A stretch of DNA of 64,000 bases, taken from Henckelia pumila. Lineage: Eukaryota; Streptophyta; Magnoliopsida; Lamiales; Gesneriaceae. Made by a program: the position numbers and the translations under genes. The stretch is from contig NC_133123.1 in NCBI RefSeq assembly GCF_033568475.1, forward strand, positions 133,024,930 to 133,088,929. Reading direction: 5' to 3'. Positions 10,430 through 20,336 of the stretch are shown here, one piece after another (the first letter of the stretch is position 1; each line of letters starts with the position of its first letter). The notes beneath the pieces were generated by a model. It worked only from the letters and a program-made list of their open reading frames with translations. It was not told the origin of the DNA and did no database searches.

Positions 10430-12295
10430 ATGGCAGGAAAAGCTTTCGATTCACATGATATACGATTGGAGATGGGTTATCAAGAGGAAGACAAGCCTTC
10501 GGAGCTATCTTCTGATCATATTCTCTCGATTGTACCTGTTGCCATTCAACATACACCGTTGGCAGAAATTGCTCCAGGAGAACCCGGGAATGAAATCAAC
10601 ATTGAGAATCCTCCTGATTTTTCGGTGTTGAATCGTGTGTTCCCAACACAGCCAATAGCGAGAAGGTCAAAGCGCCAAGCGGGCTTCAACCCCGATTTTA
10701 CTACCAATAAGAGATTTCATGGTAAGGGGGAGACTTCACGTCCTATTTTGGATGATCCAGATTTCTCATCTGGAGATGATTCTGCGGATCAGAATTTTGA
10801 GGTGGTTGCTAGGACAAAAATCGTTGTTGCTGAAAATGCCAAATCAAAGAAAGGAGTTTTGTCTAGTGGTGATGATTCTTCTGATGACATTTATACTGAT
10901 GTGGCTTCTACTGAGAAAGAGTCATCTAGTGCTGTTGTTGCTGATGATACCACAAAGCCAACCACAGAAGCTCCAGTGTCTACTGATGAGGAAATTTCAC
11001 TGGCCACTTTCATGGCGAATATTCGAAAAACCAAGGCTAAACCAGTTGCACCTTCACAAGTTCCATCTGATGGTGATGAACCAGATGCTGAAATGATGCA
11101 AGAGTTTGAGAATAACCGGCCTCAGGAGTCTGATAGTTCATCTTCTTCGAGTTCTGAGGAAGAAGATTATGAAGATGCTGCTTCTGATGGTTCTGGAAGT
11201 TTTGAGGAACAAGCTGCTGATGACAGTGTTGCCAACACTGATGACAACACTGCTGCTGAATCTGACTCTGATATTGATCCTGCTAAGGCATACAATATTC
11301 AGTTTTATTCAAAGGAATCTGCTGATGAATGGGAAGCTCTGTCTGGAAAAGACTGTTGGGAAGAAAGAAATATTGATGAAGTGTCCTTCGAAAAGCAGAA
11401 CTTGGTGACTTTCTTGAAACAACAGAATTTATTTTCTACTGTCACCACTGCCAAACCATTTTCAAGAAGAGTTGTGTTAGAATTTTACTGCAATCTGAAC
11501 ATGAAGACTGGAGATGAAGAATCATTTAAGTTTGGAAGAGTGTACATCCGAGGAAAGGTGTATGATTTTACTCCTGTTTTGATCAATGAGCACTACAATA
11601 CTCCTGATATCGATGATGATGCAGTTACTGAGGATATTGATCAAGTCACTAAAGTGATCACTGGAGGAATGGTTCAAAAATTTCCACTGCACCCAGACAG
11701 GTTGTCAGCTGCAAAGCTTACTTCTTTCTTTTCTGTGCTTCACAAAATTGCAATCAGGAATTGGACGTCATCTACCAATACAACAGTGGTAACTAAGCCC
11801 CAAGCCCTTGCGCTATTTTCCATTGGTAATCAAGCTCCTTTGGATTTTGGAAATTTGGTGTTTGAAAATATTATGACCTTTCGAGAAGGTGGTTGGAAAA
11901 CAACTAAGTTTCCGTTTCCTTCATTGATCTATGGTATGCTGGAATCTCAAGGCTTCACGAAAGAGGATGATGAAGAATTGATTGGAGGAGATGAGCTTAT
12001 CAAGATCGCACCTGGTTTGCTGAAAGAAAATAGGATGATTGATCTACCATGGACTGGTGTTGTACCCAGTGTCGCCAACACTGAGTCTGTTCCACCTATG
12101 TCTATTTATAACACTGCTGTGATTATGTTGAATTCTACTGCAATTCGTGCTCAAATGGCTCATGCTGAACTGAAAATTGCACAAGCCAAAGCTGATCTCG
12201 AGTACTATGAAGCTTTAATGGCTGAGTACAGGCCTAAACTTGGACTACCAGGGCCCTCTGGACAAAAAGGGGAAGTAGAATCAAGTGCTGAGTAA
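10430..12295 (+). CDS. Sirevirus env-like ORF (putative plant transposon protein domain)
   Basis: An intact 621-residue ORF starting at ATG 10430 (MAGKAFDSHD). Residues ~1-320 are low-complexity, acidic and serine-rich, with a run of serines before SEEEDYEDAASD and a basic patch ARRSKRQAGF. Residues ~320-560 form the conserved part (RRVVLEFYCNLN, FKFGRVYIRGKVYDFTPVLIN), matching the 'putative plant transposon protein' domain found in third ORFs of plant LTR elements. The C-terminal ~60 residues look like a coiled coil (AELKIAQAKADLEYYEALM). I see no convincing signal peptide or fusion peptide, so 'env' is positional only. It lies after pol, as in Sireviruses, and unlike pol it carries no lesion. 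Function unknown. Confidence 0.75.
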   Translation: MAGKAFDSHDIRLEMGYQEEDKPSELSSDHILSIVPVAIQHTPLAEIAPGEPGNEINIENPPDFSVLNRVFPTQPIARRSKRQAGFNPDFTTNKRFHGKGETSRPILDDPDFSSGDDSADQNFEVVARTKIVVAENAKSKKGVLSSGDDSSDDIYTDVASTEKESSSAVVADDTTKPTTEAPVSTDEEISLATFMANIRKTKAKPVAPSQVPSDGDEPDAEMMQEFENNRPQESDSSSSSSSEEEDYEDAASDGSGSFEEQAADDSVANTDDNTAAESDSDIDPAKAYNIQFYSKESADEWEALSGKDCWEERNIDEVSFEKQNLVTFLKQQNLFSTVTTAKPFSRRVVLEFYCNLNMKTGDEESFKFGRVYIRGKVYDFTPVLINEHYNTPDIDDDAVTEDIDQVTKVITGGMVQKFPLHPDRLSAAKLTSFFSVLHKIAIRNWTSSTNTTVVTKPQALALFSIGNQAPLDFGNLVFENIMTFREGGWKTTKFPFPSLIYGMLESQGFTKEDDEELIGGDELIKIAPGLLKENRMIDLPWTGVVPSVANTESVPPMSIYNTAVIMLNSTAIRAQMAHAELKIAQAKADLEYYEALMAEYRPKLGLPGPSGQKGEVESSAE

Positions 12296-12628
12296 GCTGA
12301 AGAGGCAGATGATTAGATGTGGTTGATCGTAATTGGTTTTAGGATTTTTTTTTTCTTATCCTTATCTTTTATTTTTTTTATTTATTATTTTGCTCTGAGT
12401 TAGTAATATATTTATGAGTTGATTAGGTTGTGCTCCTTATTACTCTCTGATATGCTATTAAGCTATCTGCTACTCTGATCTAGTAAGTGTTGAGAGTTGG
12501 TGTGGCCAACACGACCATACAACACTATGTTCTGAGATGATTAAATTCAGGGGGAGCTTTAGTTGCATAAGATAGGGGAAGTTATTTGCACTTATGTGTG
12601 TTTTGTCCAGAAAAGCAAAAAGGGGGAG

Positions 12629-13350
12629 TTTGAAAGAACATATTGTGCACATGTCTTTTAAATTATTTCCTTATTGCATTCAATTTCTGTATTTATAGTT
12701 TTGCCTTTCTTAGAACAAGTTTTAAAATTGGTAATATCAGTTATATCTTGATTCGAAATATTTGATTATGATGATATATTGTTTCCATGCTTTGTAGGTT
12801 CTTATTTATGAAAATATATTGAAGATCTATTTATAGGAGTGCTTGGACCGAGAGAGATGACAACAACGAGATAGAGAGATCAAGAGAGTGAAACATAGAG
12901 AGCAAAATACATAGAGAAAGTAATGCAGAAATTCTAGAGTATTGAAGTTCGATCATTGAAGAATTTCTGAAGAGATACTACTGCTACGTTGTGTTGCCGA
13001 GTAGTGTTGGAAACACTGAAGAACACACGAGTGAAGTGTTGTTCAGAAAGTGTTTCTTTGGTTTTTGTTTTTCGGTTTAGAACTTCCTATTGATTTATTA
13101 TTCTAGTTTTTAGGAAGTCTTTTATTTTCTCAATGTGTTGAGAAAAGTAGTTTTTCATAAACAATCACTAGTTGATTTTTGTAAACTGATTTGATTTTCT
13201 AGTGATTATTTCACCATGAGGCATCGTACAAGTACTTAGTACTTGTGCATAACTATTTTTGTGTTATTTACTTTTACTGTTAGTTAATTATTCTGCTGCA
13301 TAATGTTATCGTGAAGTGATGACAACACTGAAAGATAACACAGACTCGAA
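12629..13350 (+). repeat. 3' LTR of the copia element (right end approximate)
   Basis: LTR-like DNA begins at TGAAAGAACAT just after the purine-rich AAAAAGGGGGAG. It holds a purine-rich leader-like stretch (AGAGAGATCAAGAGAG) and several AGTGTTG/CAACACT motifs. The 5' LTR is outside the window, so the right boundary cannot be fixed. No gene is visible. Confidence 0.55.
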
Positions 13351-13750
13351 TATTTATTTCTGGTATTTCTGTGATTTCAAGACTGTCCAAACCTTACAAT
13401 AATAACTTAATATAACAACATAAAATCTCATTCTGACTTAAATAACTTGATCCGAAGTTGGAGGTTGAGCTCAATTTTATTATTTCGAATTTTAACGACT
13501 CGCAAAAAAAAAAGATTAACAAGCAGTGTAAAAGGCTCACAAATAGACTCGAACCATTTTTTCCAAGATACATCTCACGGAGAAAGAAACATCACCCCAA
13601 ATTTTCCTACAGCATTCCACACAAACAGTTGCGAAGTTCAGTTTGAACTTACAATATAATGAAGAAACAATGCAACACTTTTAAGTGTCTTAACCAGTGT
13701 AACCAAGATTGTCCAGAAGTACTAGGAAAAATCACAATACTGATGCCGGA
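13351..13750. other. Intergenic / 3' flank of phosphatase gene
   Basis: AT-rich. It contains the probable 3' UTR of the minus-strand phosphatase gene; TTTATT near 13,476 would read AATAAA on the minus strand. Short frames here look like chance. Confidence 0.5.
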
Positions 13751-15296
13751 CTATCCATTTCTTTTCAATGGCGACAACCTATGCTTCGACCATTCTTCCA
13801 AGGCTTCACGGTGAAGAGCATTCATACGAATGTAAGGCCTTTTTTCACGAATTAGTTTTTCCGCACTTTTCCAATCTTCTGCTAGGCCAAGAGCCACCAA
13901 CAGAGCACACATTACTGCAACGCTTCGTCCATGTCCTTAAGAATTTTAAAATTCATAAGTACCAAATTATAGGGCATATCTCTTCAGCTTTTGGACTAGA
14001 ATTAATTCATAAGTACCAAATTCATCAATGTGCATATCTCTTCAGCTTTTGGACTAGAATTAATTCACCACGGCGACAAAGCACACATCATCGAGTCATT
14101 CGAAGTAAACACAAAAAAACCTTGATAGGCATAACAAGAAATGGCCATAATTCAGGCAAAAAGATATCTAATTGCATAGGCTCAAACCACATTTTGGAAG
14201 TGAGTTCGGCTGAAACTAAAGAAGAAAAGGGGAGAGAAACATTCTAACACCACTGGAGACTGTAAAGATGCAAGCCAAATTTGAGTCAATGAAAGCCTGT
14301 TCACTGTCTTTCTGGAACATAACATAAGCCTAGCGTAATCTTTCATTTGAATGAAGAAACTCTGGTATCGTTCTCTAAACAAGCCAACTTTCAAAATCCC
14401 TAAAACAACATGTCAAGTCTATCCATCTTTTTCCACATACAAGCGATGAAAAACTACTCTCCTTTTTAAACTTGCAGCATCTAATTTTTAATGATCATTA
14501 GCATACAATGTCCTAGAGATGAGAAAACATGAAACAGATACAATTCACTGGTGGAAATGTGTACTTTTTTTTCTTGGTTAGATATTATCAAGATATCAAA
14601 GCTGAAAAAGCAAAACTAACACAAGCTAATTACTTCAATCCAGCAAAAGTCAGAGAAAACATATAGTGATGAAGTAATATGCAATAACACAGGCATCCTA
14701 CTACGCATGACTTCTAACAACTGAAATGGACTTTTAGCACTTGATATCATACCATATGCACAATGAATAAAAATAGGAGTTTTCTGAGCAATCTTTCGAC
14801 AAGCCCATTTCACCGCAGACTCGATCTCACCCGGCTGAGGCGCCCGTGTATCCCATGTAGGAATGCAAAAATATGCATGCCCTGAAACCTCCATTTTCCT
14901 AGGCAACTCACAGGTGCAATCAATTATAGCCGGATTACCCGGTGGCAACTTATCTGGCGAATAAGGCCAACCTCCTACATACAGACCCTCACTGACCTGA
15001 CTGTACGGATCCTCTCTGCTTGTAAATCTTCTAACAGCCGAAAATGCTCTCACGAAATATAGATAAGGACTGAACATGACCAAAGACCAAATTGGGAACT
15101 TCCCATCTGTGCCTTTTCCTAGAAGCATCGGTAGATTTATGGAAGGATGGGAAGCAAGTGCAACCAATAATGATACCAAAGATGCATACAAAATTGGAAT
15201 TGACAGCAAAGCGAAGCCGAGATTTCTAAGAGATGCAAAGAAAATGAATAAAGTTGCTGCCTTTAGGCCTATGAGGAAAGATATACCGACACCCAT
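13751..15296 (-). CDS. Membrane-anchored dual-specificity (tyrosine-type) phosphatase family protein
   Basis: Two exons, 15296-14753 and 13935-13751, with a GT/AG intron 14752-13936 (729 nt, 242 residues). The start is the first ATG in frame (MGVGISFLIG); no earlier in-frame ATG precedes the MULE. Three hydrophobic segments in residues ~3-90 (SFLIGLKAATLFIFFASL; LSIPILYASLVSLLVAL; WSLVMFSPYLYFVRAF) suggest a membrane anchor. The catalytic P-loop HCAYGHGRS (Cys-X5-Arg) straddles the splice junction, with an upstream general-acid-region candidate PTWDTRAP. The C-terminus reads RPYIRMNALHREALEEW. The family is uncharacterised in plants; substrate (phosphotyrosine or phospholipid) unknown. Its start codon lies only ~145 bp from the MULE composite, so its native promoter is largely displaced. 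Confidence 0.88.
13951..14066. repeat. Tandem duplication inside the phosphatase intron
   Basis: Two ~55-58 bp copies sharing TCATAAGTACCAAATT and ATATCTCTTCAGCTTTTGGA, beginning about 15 bp from the splice acceptor. The duplicated stretch includes the region where the branch point should lie. Confidence 0.85.
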
Positions 15297-15430
15297 TAGT
15301 TTTCTTGAATCGGTAGACAATCGTGTGGGGAAGATTTTCTTCTTGAAAACTGTGCCGTTTGAGTCACAGGAATGGAGAGGGCGATTAGGATTTATGGAGT
15401 CAGCATCGATCGCACAGAGGATAGATTCGA

Positions 15431-15441
15431 GCGAACAAAGG
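15431..15441. other. Candidate MULE target site duplication, left copy
   Basis: GCGAACAAAGG here versus GCTAACAAAGG at 47071-47081, 10 of 11 identical. MULE duplications are usually 8-11 bp. The left copy borders a deleted terminus; the right copy directly abuts the intact terminal repeat. Confidence 0.7.
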
Positions 15442-15741
15442 AAAATTTAGGGAGAAGAAATTCATTTCTAACTTATTTAAAAAAAAGGATTCATGTTTAA
15501 AATTATTTATATATCCTTCTATATTATTATTATAATTCTAAATCAATAATAAATTTCTTCTTAAACGGGCGACGTGATTATCTCTCCTCTCTTTCTTCTT
15601 CATCTCTTTCTTTTTCATTCAAATTATTTTCTATTTTTCAATCTCTTTCTTTATCAAACAAAATCTTCCATTAAACTCAAAAATTCTACGCACTCTTCAT
15701 CTTCTCAAAGCGAGACAAATCTTGGCAATAAAGCGAGACAA

Positions 15742-16831
15742 ATGGCTGACAACACAATGGTAACGTTTCTTCCTAAATGTATTTTTCAAAACTCATCGTC
15801 TGTGTATTTAATCAAACGTGAACCCTTGATCGACCCAAACGTGGGTCTCGATAAAACGCCCCATGCCTAGGTCGACCCAAGCTAAGGGTCAACCCAAGCT
15901 TGGGTCGACCCAGAGATTTGGTTAAACCCAGAGCTCTGGGTCGAACCAGATCCCTTGTGCTTGGCAGACCCAAAGCTTGGGTCTGCCAATGCCCCCAAGC
16001 TTTGGGTCTGCCAAGCAAAGCACTTGGCAGACCCAAAGCATTGTGCTTGGGTCTGCCAAGCAATGCCAAGCGTTGTGCTTGGCAGACCCAAGCACTTGGC
16101 AGACCCAAAGCGTTGTGCTTGACAGACCCAAGCGCAGACCCAAATCTTGGGTCTGCCAAGCACAACGCTTTGGGTCTGGCCAAAGTGGTCAGACCCAAGC
16201 TTGGGTTTGCCAAGTGTTTGGCAGACCGTGTGCTTTGCTTGGCAGACCCAAGCTTGGGTCTGACCCAAGTGCTTATTGCTCTTTAGGTTTACTCATCTAA
16301 TATTTGTTTTATTAATTATTTTAAAGCGTATATTTTTGAATTTTGCAGGTGCATTTGCCAACAAAATTAGGTAAGGATGTAATTTTTCGTGTCAAATTGA
16401 CTATGGAGTCGAGGTATAAAGAGACGTCGGAGAAGATTCATAACTATCTAAACAACAATGAGAGAGCGACATTTTTTGAGCACTCTCCATTTGATAATCT
16501 CGTTAAGTATTATCGAGATTTTAATGTTTCCGGTCAAATTATTTGGTATCTAATGAGTAGACAGATATTTGATAATAACAGTGATGATTTTTGGATGGTT
16601 GTGCGCAAGAGGCCGGTAAGATTTTCTATGTTAGAGTATTGTTTAATAACCGGTCTCGATTGCGGTATAGAGCCGATAGATTTACCAGAGGAAGATGTCT
16701 TTGCATCCAGACATTTTGTTGGTAAGTCTCAGATTTTTCTCAGTGATTTGAAGGCAAAGATCAAAGCCGTAGGGCAGAATGAGACCGAGGGAATGGATGT
16801 GGAAAAGTTGAACATAGAAATTTTTTGGTAG
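15742..16831 (+). pseudogene. DUF1985 gene of left MULE copy (C-terminus missing)
   Basis: Proposed exon 1 is 15742-15759 (MADNTM, donor GTAACG) and exon 2 runs from 16349 (after TTTTGCAG) in the same frame: VHLPTKLGKDVIFRVKL. The conserved DUF1985 signature is present: YLMSRQI, DDFWMVV, RPVRFSMLEYCLITGLDCG. In plants DUF1985 is found next to Ulp1-type (C48) protease domains, and in Kaonashi-type MULEs such genes accompany the transposase. No Ulp1 catalytic domain is visible here: the reading runs into GGTAGACC repeats after MDVEKLN and stops. The gene faces the transposase gene, in the position of mudrB in MuDR. Likely non-functional. Confidence 0.75.
15832..16272. repeat. GGGTCTGCCAAGC minisatellite, left copy
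   Basis: Dense direct and inverted copies of GGGTCTGCCAAGC, GGGTCGACCC and CCCAAGCTTGGG lie within the predicted intron of the DUF1985 gene. Overlapping open frames of 100+ codons on both strands are artefacts of the repeat. The right copy (46286-46655) is about 70 bp shorter. Confidence 0.9.
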
Positions 16832-17070
16832 ACCATGAAATTTTTTTGGTAGACCATAGAAATTTTTTGGTAGACCATGAAAAGTTTTTGGTAGACCATG
16901 GAAATTATTTGGTAGAACACGGTAGACCATAGAAATTTTTTGGTAGACCATGAAAAGTTTTTGGTAGACCATGAAAATTTTTTGGTAGACCACGGTAGAC
17001 CATAGAAATTTTTTGGACCATGAAAAGTTTTTGTTAGACCGTGAAAATTTTTTGGTAGACCACAGAGATT
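16815..17070. repeat. TTTTTGGTAGACCAT minisatellite, left copy, DUF1985 side
   Basis: About ten ~20-27 bp units of TTTTTTGGTAGACCATRRAAA follow directly on the truncated DUF1985 exon. The mirror is 45,510-45,750. Confidence 0.88.
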
Positions 17071-18992
17071 ATGTTATGTTATTATACATATTTTAATATA
17101 TGAATTCATAACATATCACGATTATGTTATATAATCATACATATTTTGATATAGGATATGAATCCATTAATTTCACGATTATGTTAGATAATTATACATA
17201 TTTTGATATAGAAATCAACTGATTTAATGATTATTTTATGTTATTATACATATTTTAATATATGAATCAATTAATTTCACGATTATGTTAGATAATTATA
17301 CATATTTTGAAATAGAAATCAACTGATTTAATGATTATGTTATGTTATTATACATATTTTAATATATGAATCCATTAATTTCACGATTATGTTAGATAAT
17401 TATACATATTTTGATATAGAAATCAACTGATTTAATGATTATGTTATGTTATTATACATATTTTAATATATGAATCAATTAATTTCACGATTATGTTAGA
17501 TAATTATACATATTTTGAAATAGAAATCAACTGATTTAATGATTATGTTATGTTATTATACATATTTTAATATATGAATCCATTAATTTCACGATTATGT
17601 TAGATAATTATACATATTTTGATATAAAAATCAACTAATTTAATGATTATGTTATGTTATTATACATATTTTAATATATGAATCTATTAATTTCACGATT
17701 ATGTTAGATAATTATACATATTTTGAAATAGAAATCAACTGATTTAATGATTATGTTATGTTATTATACATATTTTAATATATGAATCCATTAATTTCAC
17801 GATTATGTTAGATAATTATACATATTTTGATATAGAAATCAACTGATTTAATGATTATGTTATGTTATTATACATATTTTAATATATGAATCAATTAATT
17901 TCACGATTATGTTAGATAATTATAAATATTTTGAAATAGAAATCAACTGATTTAATGATTATGTTATGTTATTATACATATTTTAATATATGAATCCATT
18001 AATTTCACGATTATGTTAGATAATTATACATATTTTGAAATAGAAATCAACTGATTTAATGATTATGTTATGTTATTATACATATTTTAATATATGAATC
18101 CATTAATTTCACGATTATGTTAGATAATTATACATATTTTGATATAGAAATCAACTGATTTAATGATTATGTTATGTTATTATACATATTTTAATATATG
18201 AATCAATTAATTTCACGATTATGTTAGATAATTATACATATTTTGAAATAGAAATCAACTGATTTAATGATTATGTTATGTTATTATACATATTTTAATA
18301 TATGAATCCATTAATTTCACGATTATGTTAGATAATTATACATATTTTGAAATAGAAATCAACTGATTTAATGATTATGTTATGTTATTATACATATTTT
18401 AATATATGAATCCATTAATTTCATGATTATGCTAGATAATTATACATATTTTGATATAGAAATCAACTGATTTAATGATTATGTTATGTTATTATACATA
18501 TTTTAATATATGAATCAATTAATTTCACGATTATGTTAGATAATTATACATATTTTGAAATAGAAATCAACTGATTTAATGATTATGTTATGTTATTATA
18601 CATATTTTAATATATGAATCCATTAATTTCACGATTATGTTAGATAATTATACATATTTTGATATAGAAATCAACTGATTTAATGATTATGTTATGTTAT
18701 TATACATATTTTAATATATGAATCCATTAATTTCACGATTATGTTAGATAATTATACATATTTTGATATAGAAATCAACTGATTTAATGATTATGTTATG
18801 TTATTATACATATTTTAATATATGAATCAATTAATTTCACGATTATGTTAGATAATTATACATATTTGGATATAGAAATCAACTGATTTAATGATTATGT
18901 TATGTTATTATACATATTTTAATATATGAATCTATTAATTTCACGATTATGTTAGATAATTATACATATTTTGATATAGAAATCAACTGATT
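17070..18992. repeat. 104-bp tandem satellite, left copy (~18 units)
   Basis: Monomer starts measured at 17174, 17278 and 17382 give an exact 104-bp period. Each monomer is two related ~52-bp halves built on ATTATACATATTTT. Units alternate between GATATAG/GAAATAG and CCATT/CAATT variants, a hint of higher-order structure. Very AT-rich, with no coding potential. It lies between the two convergent MULE genes. Confidence 0.95.
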
Positions 18993-19425
18993 TTTCGGTA
19001 GATAATGACAGACCATGTTAGACCATTGACATTTTTTGATACAGACCATGGTAGACCATAGATAATTTTTTGGTAGACCATGACAGACCATGTTAGACCA
19101 TTGACATTTTTTGATACAGACCATGGTAGACCATGGCAGACCATTGGCATTTTTGGTACAGACCATGGAGATTAGGTAGACCACGGTAGACCATAGATAA
19201 TTTTTTGGTAGACCATGACAGACCACATTAGGCCATTAACATTTTTTGGTACAGACCATGGAGATTAGATAGACCATGGTAGACCATAGATAATTTTTTG
19301 GAAGACCATGACAGACCATGTTAGACCATTGACATTTTTTGATACAGACCATGGTAGACCATGGCAAACCATGGCAGACCATTGTCATTTTTGGTACAGA
19401 CCATGGAGATTTGTCTTGCTGGACC
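18992..19425. repeat. GACCATGG minisatellite, left copy, transposase side
   Basis: Units such as AGACCATGGTAGACCATAG and TTTTTTGATACAGACCATGG lie downstream of the transposase stop. The array contains perfect dyads around CCATGG (GGTCTACCATGGTAGACC type). The mirror is 42,915-43,345. Confidence 0.88.
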
Positions 19426-19585
19426 AAGACAATCGAGACATAATGATGCATATTTTAACACAAAAATCAACTTATTTCACGAGTATATTATATAATAATA
19501 CATGTTTTAACAATCGAATACACTAACTCACGATTATGAGATATAGTTTTACATGTTTTTGCAAAAGAATACAATCCTCTCGCTT

Positions 19586-19983
19586 CTACCTTTTGCTAAA
19601 TTCACCAATAGAAGGAATTCTCTTTTGTTTTTTTCTACCAACTCTCTTCTCTAAACAAGGAGGTAGGACCACTGGAAAATTAATGTTACGTGGCCATTCA
19701 CTTTCTTCGGGAACAGGATAGACAGTCTCTGAGTAAGTCATGCACCATGTCATCGTAGAATAATACTCTGAACACAATTGATATAAGTCAATCTTTGCTA
19801 ACCAACTGGCTGCAATGGCATGAGCACATGGGACTCTATCAATATCAAAAACTCGGCAAGTGCATCTTTTAGATTCCAGGTCCACAATAGCCGAATGTCG
19901 ACCACTCCGAACATCAAACTCAAGACGACCCAATTCAAAAACTTGCATTCCCTGGGCATCAGTGAAACGGCTTCGAAGAATTC
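19586..19983 (-). pseudogene. MULE transposase, left copy, C-terminal part (SWIM zinc finger)
   Basis: This is the 3' portion of the transposase gene, cut off from 27287-29228 by Ty3 element 2. It contains the SWIM zinc-binding motif CTCRVFDIDRVPCAHA (CXC...CXH) typical of MULE transposases, then WLAKIDLYQLCSEYYS, and ends LPPCLEKRVGRKKQKRIP, a basic tail that could be a nuclear signal. It is near-identical to 42,352-42,749 on the plus strand. Confidence 0.92.
19979..19983. other. Target site duplication AATTC, left copy, element 2
   Basis: Matches 27282-27286. The right MULE arm has a single AATTC at the same place (~42,352), which proves the insertion. Confidence 0.95.
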
Positions 19984-20132
19984 TGTAGTAGCCCGTACCC
20001 TAATGGAGTAATTAAAGGATTAATGCTAATTAATTGAATTGGGTATCGGATGGATCGGAAGCTCCGAAGGCACGATCGGAAGCTCCGAACAGGATCGGAA
20101 GCTCCGATGAGCGATCGGAGGCACCGATGTTA

Positions 20133-20150
20133 TTACGTCAGGCATGACGT
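20133..20150 (+). promoter_or_regulatory. Inverted TGACGT pair (as-1-like) in element 2 LTR
   Basis: TTACGTCA and TGACGT are four bases apart in opposite orientation. TGACG motifs are known binding sites of plant TGA-type bZIP factors. Conserved in the 3' LTR (26089-26106). The role is inferred from position in U3. Confidence 0.5.
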
Positions 20151-20225
20151 GTGGTTGGATCGGAAGCTCCGATCAGGACCGGAGGCTCCGATCACCCCTA
20201 TCCGGAATCAACTAGTGATATTTTG

Positions 20226-20234
20226 ACACGTGGC
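20226..20234 (+). promoter_or_regulatory. G-box / ABRE (ACACGTGGC) in element 2 LTR
   Basis: An exact match to the abscisic-acid response element core, about 95 bp upstream of the TATA box and conserved in the 3' LTR at 26182-26190. It suggests stress-linked transcription; not demonstrated. Confidence 0.55.
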
Positions 20235-20328
20235 AGATCAGGATCTTCGGAAGCTCCGATGGCAGGATCGGACGTTCCGATTGAGGTTCGGACGTTCCGA
20301 TCAAGGATCGGAAGTTCCGATCGTTGTC

Positions 20329-20336
20329 TATAAATA
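20329..20336 (+). promoter_or_regulatory. TATA box (TATAAATA) of element 2 5' LTR
   Basis: Placed just after the palindrome array as in element 1; conserved at 26285-26292 in the 3' LTR. Confidence 0.7.

Larger units (their letters stand above)
1..13350 (+). mobile_element. Ty1/copia (Sirevirus-type) retrotransposon, 5' part outside window, interrupted
   Basis: The protein order is integrase/RT linker, copia reverse transcriptase, RNase H, an env-like third ORF, a polypurine tract (AAAAAGGGGGAG near 12,617-12,628) and then LTR-like DNA. This is the Sirevirus layout, a known copia lineage that carries an extra ORF after pol. The pol gene is split at 1201/8817 by a complete Ty3 element with a 5-bp target duplication. 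The 5' LTR, gag, protease and most of integrase lie left of the window. The right end (about 13,350) is approximate because no 5' LTR is available to define the 3' LTR end. Frameshifts and stops in pol show it is not autonomous. Confidence 0.85.
20054..20321 (+). promoter_or_regulatory. U3 palindrome array of element 2 5' LTR
   Basis: About ten copies of ATCGGAAGCTCCGAT-type dyads (variants GGAGGC, GGACGTTCC, GGAAGTTCC), ending just before the TATA box at 20329-20336. Copied in the 3' LTR at 26010-26277. This is the same motif as in element 1, although the surrounding LTR sequence is unrelated. Confidence 0.8.

Noticed and set aside
15076-15450. 124-codon plus-strand ORF
   Set aside because: Antisense to the first exon of the phosphatase; no family resemblance.
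15832-16300. Overlapping open frames of 100+ codons on both strands (GSAKHNALGLP-type repeats)
   Set aside because: They are produced by the GGGTCTGCCAAGC minisatellite in several frames at once and match no protein family.
17070-18992. CRISPR-like array
   Set aside because: Head-to-tail satellite with no unique spacers, in a plant genome.
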